IMG/VR virus record: IMGVR_UViG_3300021792_000001
Span: 1-46,484 of that record
Length of the DNA: 46,484 nt
Direction: 5' to 3' (one strand)
Source of the DNA: a virus
Part shown: positions 44,881-46,484 of the stretch, piece by piece
How positions within the stretch are numbered: the first letter of the stretch is position 1
How the letters are laid out: every line of letters begins with the position of its first letter
Notes under the pieces: model-generated
What the model saw: the letters and a program-made list of their open reading frames with translations, nothing else
Database searches by the model: none
Told to the model about the DNA's origin: nothing
Program-made: the position numbers and the translations under genes

Positions 44881-46112
44881 ACCCACCAAGACCCAACCAA
44901 CTAGCACGCAATTTAAAGGTAATGCGTAACAAGTCCGGTACGTATTACTACTACAAAATGCCTGACGGAAAGCTAGAAGCGTTGGGCAAGAACATTGGTG
45001 ATGAGGTCGCACGAGATGCGGCCACCGCCCTAAACATTGCGTTAGCTGATCAAGAGTCATTGGTAAACCGTATCGCTCGCCGTGCCGAAGAGCTGAAAAC
45101 CTACAATCCAAGTAATCCGCCAATGAGCCAAGTGCTGGATGAGTTCAAGCACACGCTAGAAGTTGCAGTGGCTAACAAAAAGCAGGGCAAAGAAACAGTT
45201 AAGATCAAGCTGGGTAAGATCGACGAATATATGCAGCTGTGGTCAAAGATTCGCGTACAAGACATGCGCACCTTTGACCTAAACAATCTGCTGAAAACCA
45301 AAACACCACACGCCCAAAAAAAGCATGCACCACTGATGCGCGATATCTTCCGCTATGCGATCACTGCAGGTTACTGCGACATCAACCCAGCCGATCAGCT
45401 CAAAGCACAAGAGCCTGATCCGCGCGTTCGCCAACGCCACACCTGGGACGGCTTTATGAAAGTGTACCAAACGGCACCCGATTGGCTAAAACGTGCCATG
45501 GACATTGCGCTTTACAGTCTGCAACGTCGTAGCGACTTAGTAGAGATACAGATCGCCCGTGACATCGACACACCAACACGTTCGATCAAGATACTGCAGC
45601 GTAAAACGCGCAACTACAAAACACCAGTGCACCTAAGCATCAAGATGGGTGATCCACTATGGCAAGCCGTACACAGCGCTATCACCAGCCCAACGCACTG
45701 CCCTTACCTGATTCATTGCAGACCAGGGCGAATGGATAAGCGCGACCTAGCTGCTAAACCACACCCATTTGCGGTATTGCCAGATTACCTGACCAAAAAG
45801 TTCAGAGAGTTTCGAGATAAAAGCGGCGCTTACGATCACCTAGCACCAAAAGAACGCCCATCGTTCCACGACATCCGCGCACTAGGCATTATGCTCTACT
45901 TCAAAGCGGGATACCCAAAAGAATACATCATGGCACTGGCTGGCCACGCCACTGCAGAAATGACTGATCACTACATCGACGGCCACGAACAAGCCCAACC
46001 ACTAAGAGTCGCAGCTGGGCTCGACATTACTAAAGTCGACATGAACAACATCAACTGGAAAGACCACCGCATACCAAGCGAGTTGGTTAAGCTGATGGAT
46101 GAAGAGGGCTAA
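44877..46112 (+). CDS. int: Prophage integrase, tyrosine recombinase (411 aa)
   Basis: Catalytic residues are all in place: Arg in LQRRSDL, Lys in ILQRKTRNYKT, HxxR in FHDIRALG, His in LAGHATAEM and the nucleophilic Tyr in TDHYID. The N-terminal 60 residues form an arm-binding domain (YYYYKMPDGKLEALG); residues 80-165 form the core-binding domain. It ends 195 bp from the right tRNA repeat, so it is the integrase for this site. The stop lies inside the following terminator hairpin. Confidence 0.93.
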   Translation: MNPPRPNQLARNLKVMRNKSGTYYYYKMPDGKLEALGKNIGDEVARDAATALNIALADQESLVNRIARRAEELKTYNPSNPPMSQVLDEFKHTLEVAVANKKQGKETVKIKLGKIDEYMQLWSKIRVQDMRTFDLNNLLKTKTPHAQKKHAPLMRDIFRYAITAGYCDINPADQLKAQEPDPRVRQRHTWDGFMKVYQTAPDWLKRAMDIALYSLQRRSDLVEIQIARDIDTPTRSIKILQRKTRNYKTPVHLSIKMGDPLWQAVHSAITSPTHCPYLIHCRPGRMDKRDLAAKPHPFAVLPDYLTKKFREFRDKSGAYDHLAPKERPSFHDIRALGIMLYFKAGYPKEYIMALAGHATAEMTDHYIDGHEQAQPLRVAAGLDITKVDMNNINWKDHRIPSELVKLMDEEG

Positions 46113-46126
46113 GCCCTCTTTTTTTA
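46103..46126 (+). terminator. Terminator of the int operon
   Basis: AGAGGGCT-A-AGCCCTCT followed by seven T; the int stop codon is part of the stem loop. Confidence 0.85.
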
Positions 46127-46220
46127 TGCCTGAACAAAATTGTCAGCTATAAATGTGATTAAAAAAACGCTGTGAACACAGCAAAGACACGTTAAACGCT
46201 ACTTAAATTTGGTAACGTAA

Positions 46221-46248
46221 GGATAAGGATTGGATAAAATACGGATAA
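46221..46248. repeat. Three phased GGATAA repeats next to attR (arm-type sites)
   Basis: GGATAA at 46221, 46232 and 46243, spaced exactly 11 bp. A further GGATAA is near the left end (996-1001). Phased hexamers beside the core are typical of integrase arm-type binding sites. Confidence 0.55.
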
Positions 46249-46255
46249 AGAAAAT

Positions 46256-46294
46256 AAAAAAAGGGCTTACGCGTTAACGTAAGCCCTTCTTTTT
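46256..46294. terminator. Bidirectional terminator between int and attR
   Basis: GGGCTTACG-CGTTAA-CGTAAGCCC with A- and T-rich sides. It protects int from tRNA read-through and the tRNA locus from phage transcripts. Confidence 0.8.
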
Positions 46295-46301
46295 ATTACT
46301 A

Positions 46302-46384
<83 letters not shown>

Positions 46385-46398
46385 AGAAAGTGATGGCT

Positions 46399-46426
46399 AT
46401 TATACGCAGCACTTTTATCAGTTCAA
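46399..46426 (-). promoter_or_regulatory. Promoter of the tRNA-Val gene
   Basis: TTGAAC, a 16-bp spacer and TATAAT on the minus strand, 15 bp upstream of the tRNA 5' end. A strong consensus-like sigma-70 promoter on the chromosomal side. Confidence 0.8.
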
Positions 46427-46484
46427 GCACTTTAAATAAAATTTTAAGTATTTGTTTTTAAAAGGTGAATGAAGGAAAAGCTCA

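Overview
The window is one complete, integrated lambda-like (siphovirus) prophage with short chromosomal flanks. The host looks like a marine gammaproteobacterium, most likely a Vibrio or close relative. This is inferred from gene style, the E. coli-type LexA box and the tRNA sequence; no database search was possible. A tRNA-Val(GAC) gene lies at 46308-46384 (minus strand). A 57-bp near-copy of its 3' part (54/57 identical) lies at 865-921, followed by the displaced tRNA terminator, so the element runs from about 865 to 46358. The left flank holds the 5' part of a host membrane protein gene.

Layout. 1.1-2.3 kb: a small moron and a com-dam DNA-modification operon. 2.5-29.5 kb, minus strand, read right to left: holin, endolysin, a small exported protein, nested spanins, a gpZ-like protein, a probable cos region, Nu1, A, W, B, C/Nu3, D, E, FI, FII, U, a small new ORF, V, G/GT (with a -1 slippery site), H, tail-tip genes, J, and a tail fibre. 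A cargo block (11.2-14.1 kb) interrupts the tail genes. It carries a WYL-like moron, a Rha/KilAC antirepressor-like operon with a structured RNA leader, and a two-gene DUF2335-like membrane module. 29.5-30.8 kb: late control region and a proteasome-like (Ntn-hydrolase) moron. 30.8-38.5 kb, minus strand: an early operon with small DNA-binding proteins, O- and P-like replication genes (21-bp iterons inside O), an Orn-like exonuclease, several unknowns, and a second intact tyrosine recombinase at the end. 38.4-41.5 kb: immunity region. 41.5-46.1 kb, plus strand: a LexA-box-preceded operon with a LuxR-type HTH protein, a CsrA homologue, a frameshifted HNH endonuclease, Xis and Int.

The most unusual content is RNA-based. 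A perfect 53-bp direct repeat (38440-38492 and 38997-39049) encodes a two-hairpin RNA resembling the C4/CI antisense RNAs of P1, N15 and P4. Two complementary targets lie about 100 nt downstream of one copy. The early transcript then passes two intrinsic terminators embedded in open frames. The second is followed by an almost ideal three-way-junction RNA (37907-37986) inside an Ash/Icd-like reading frame. A second copy of that RNA, with different sequence but the same topology and the same distance from its own terminator, precedes the Rha operon (13048-13125). A third terminator-plus-branched-RNA arrangement precedes com. The repressor-like protein has two HTH regions but no S24 self-cleavage domain. 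The inferred model is lysogeny held by transcription attenuation plus antisense RNA, with SOS induction acting through the LexA-controlled rightward operon.
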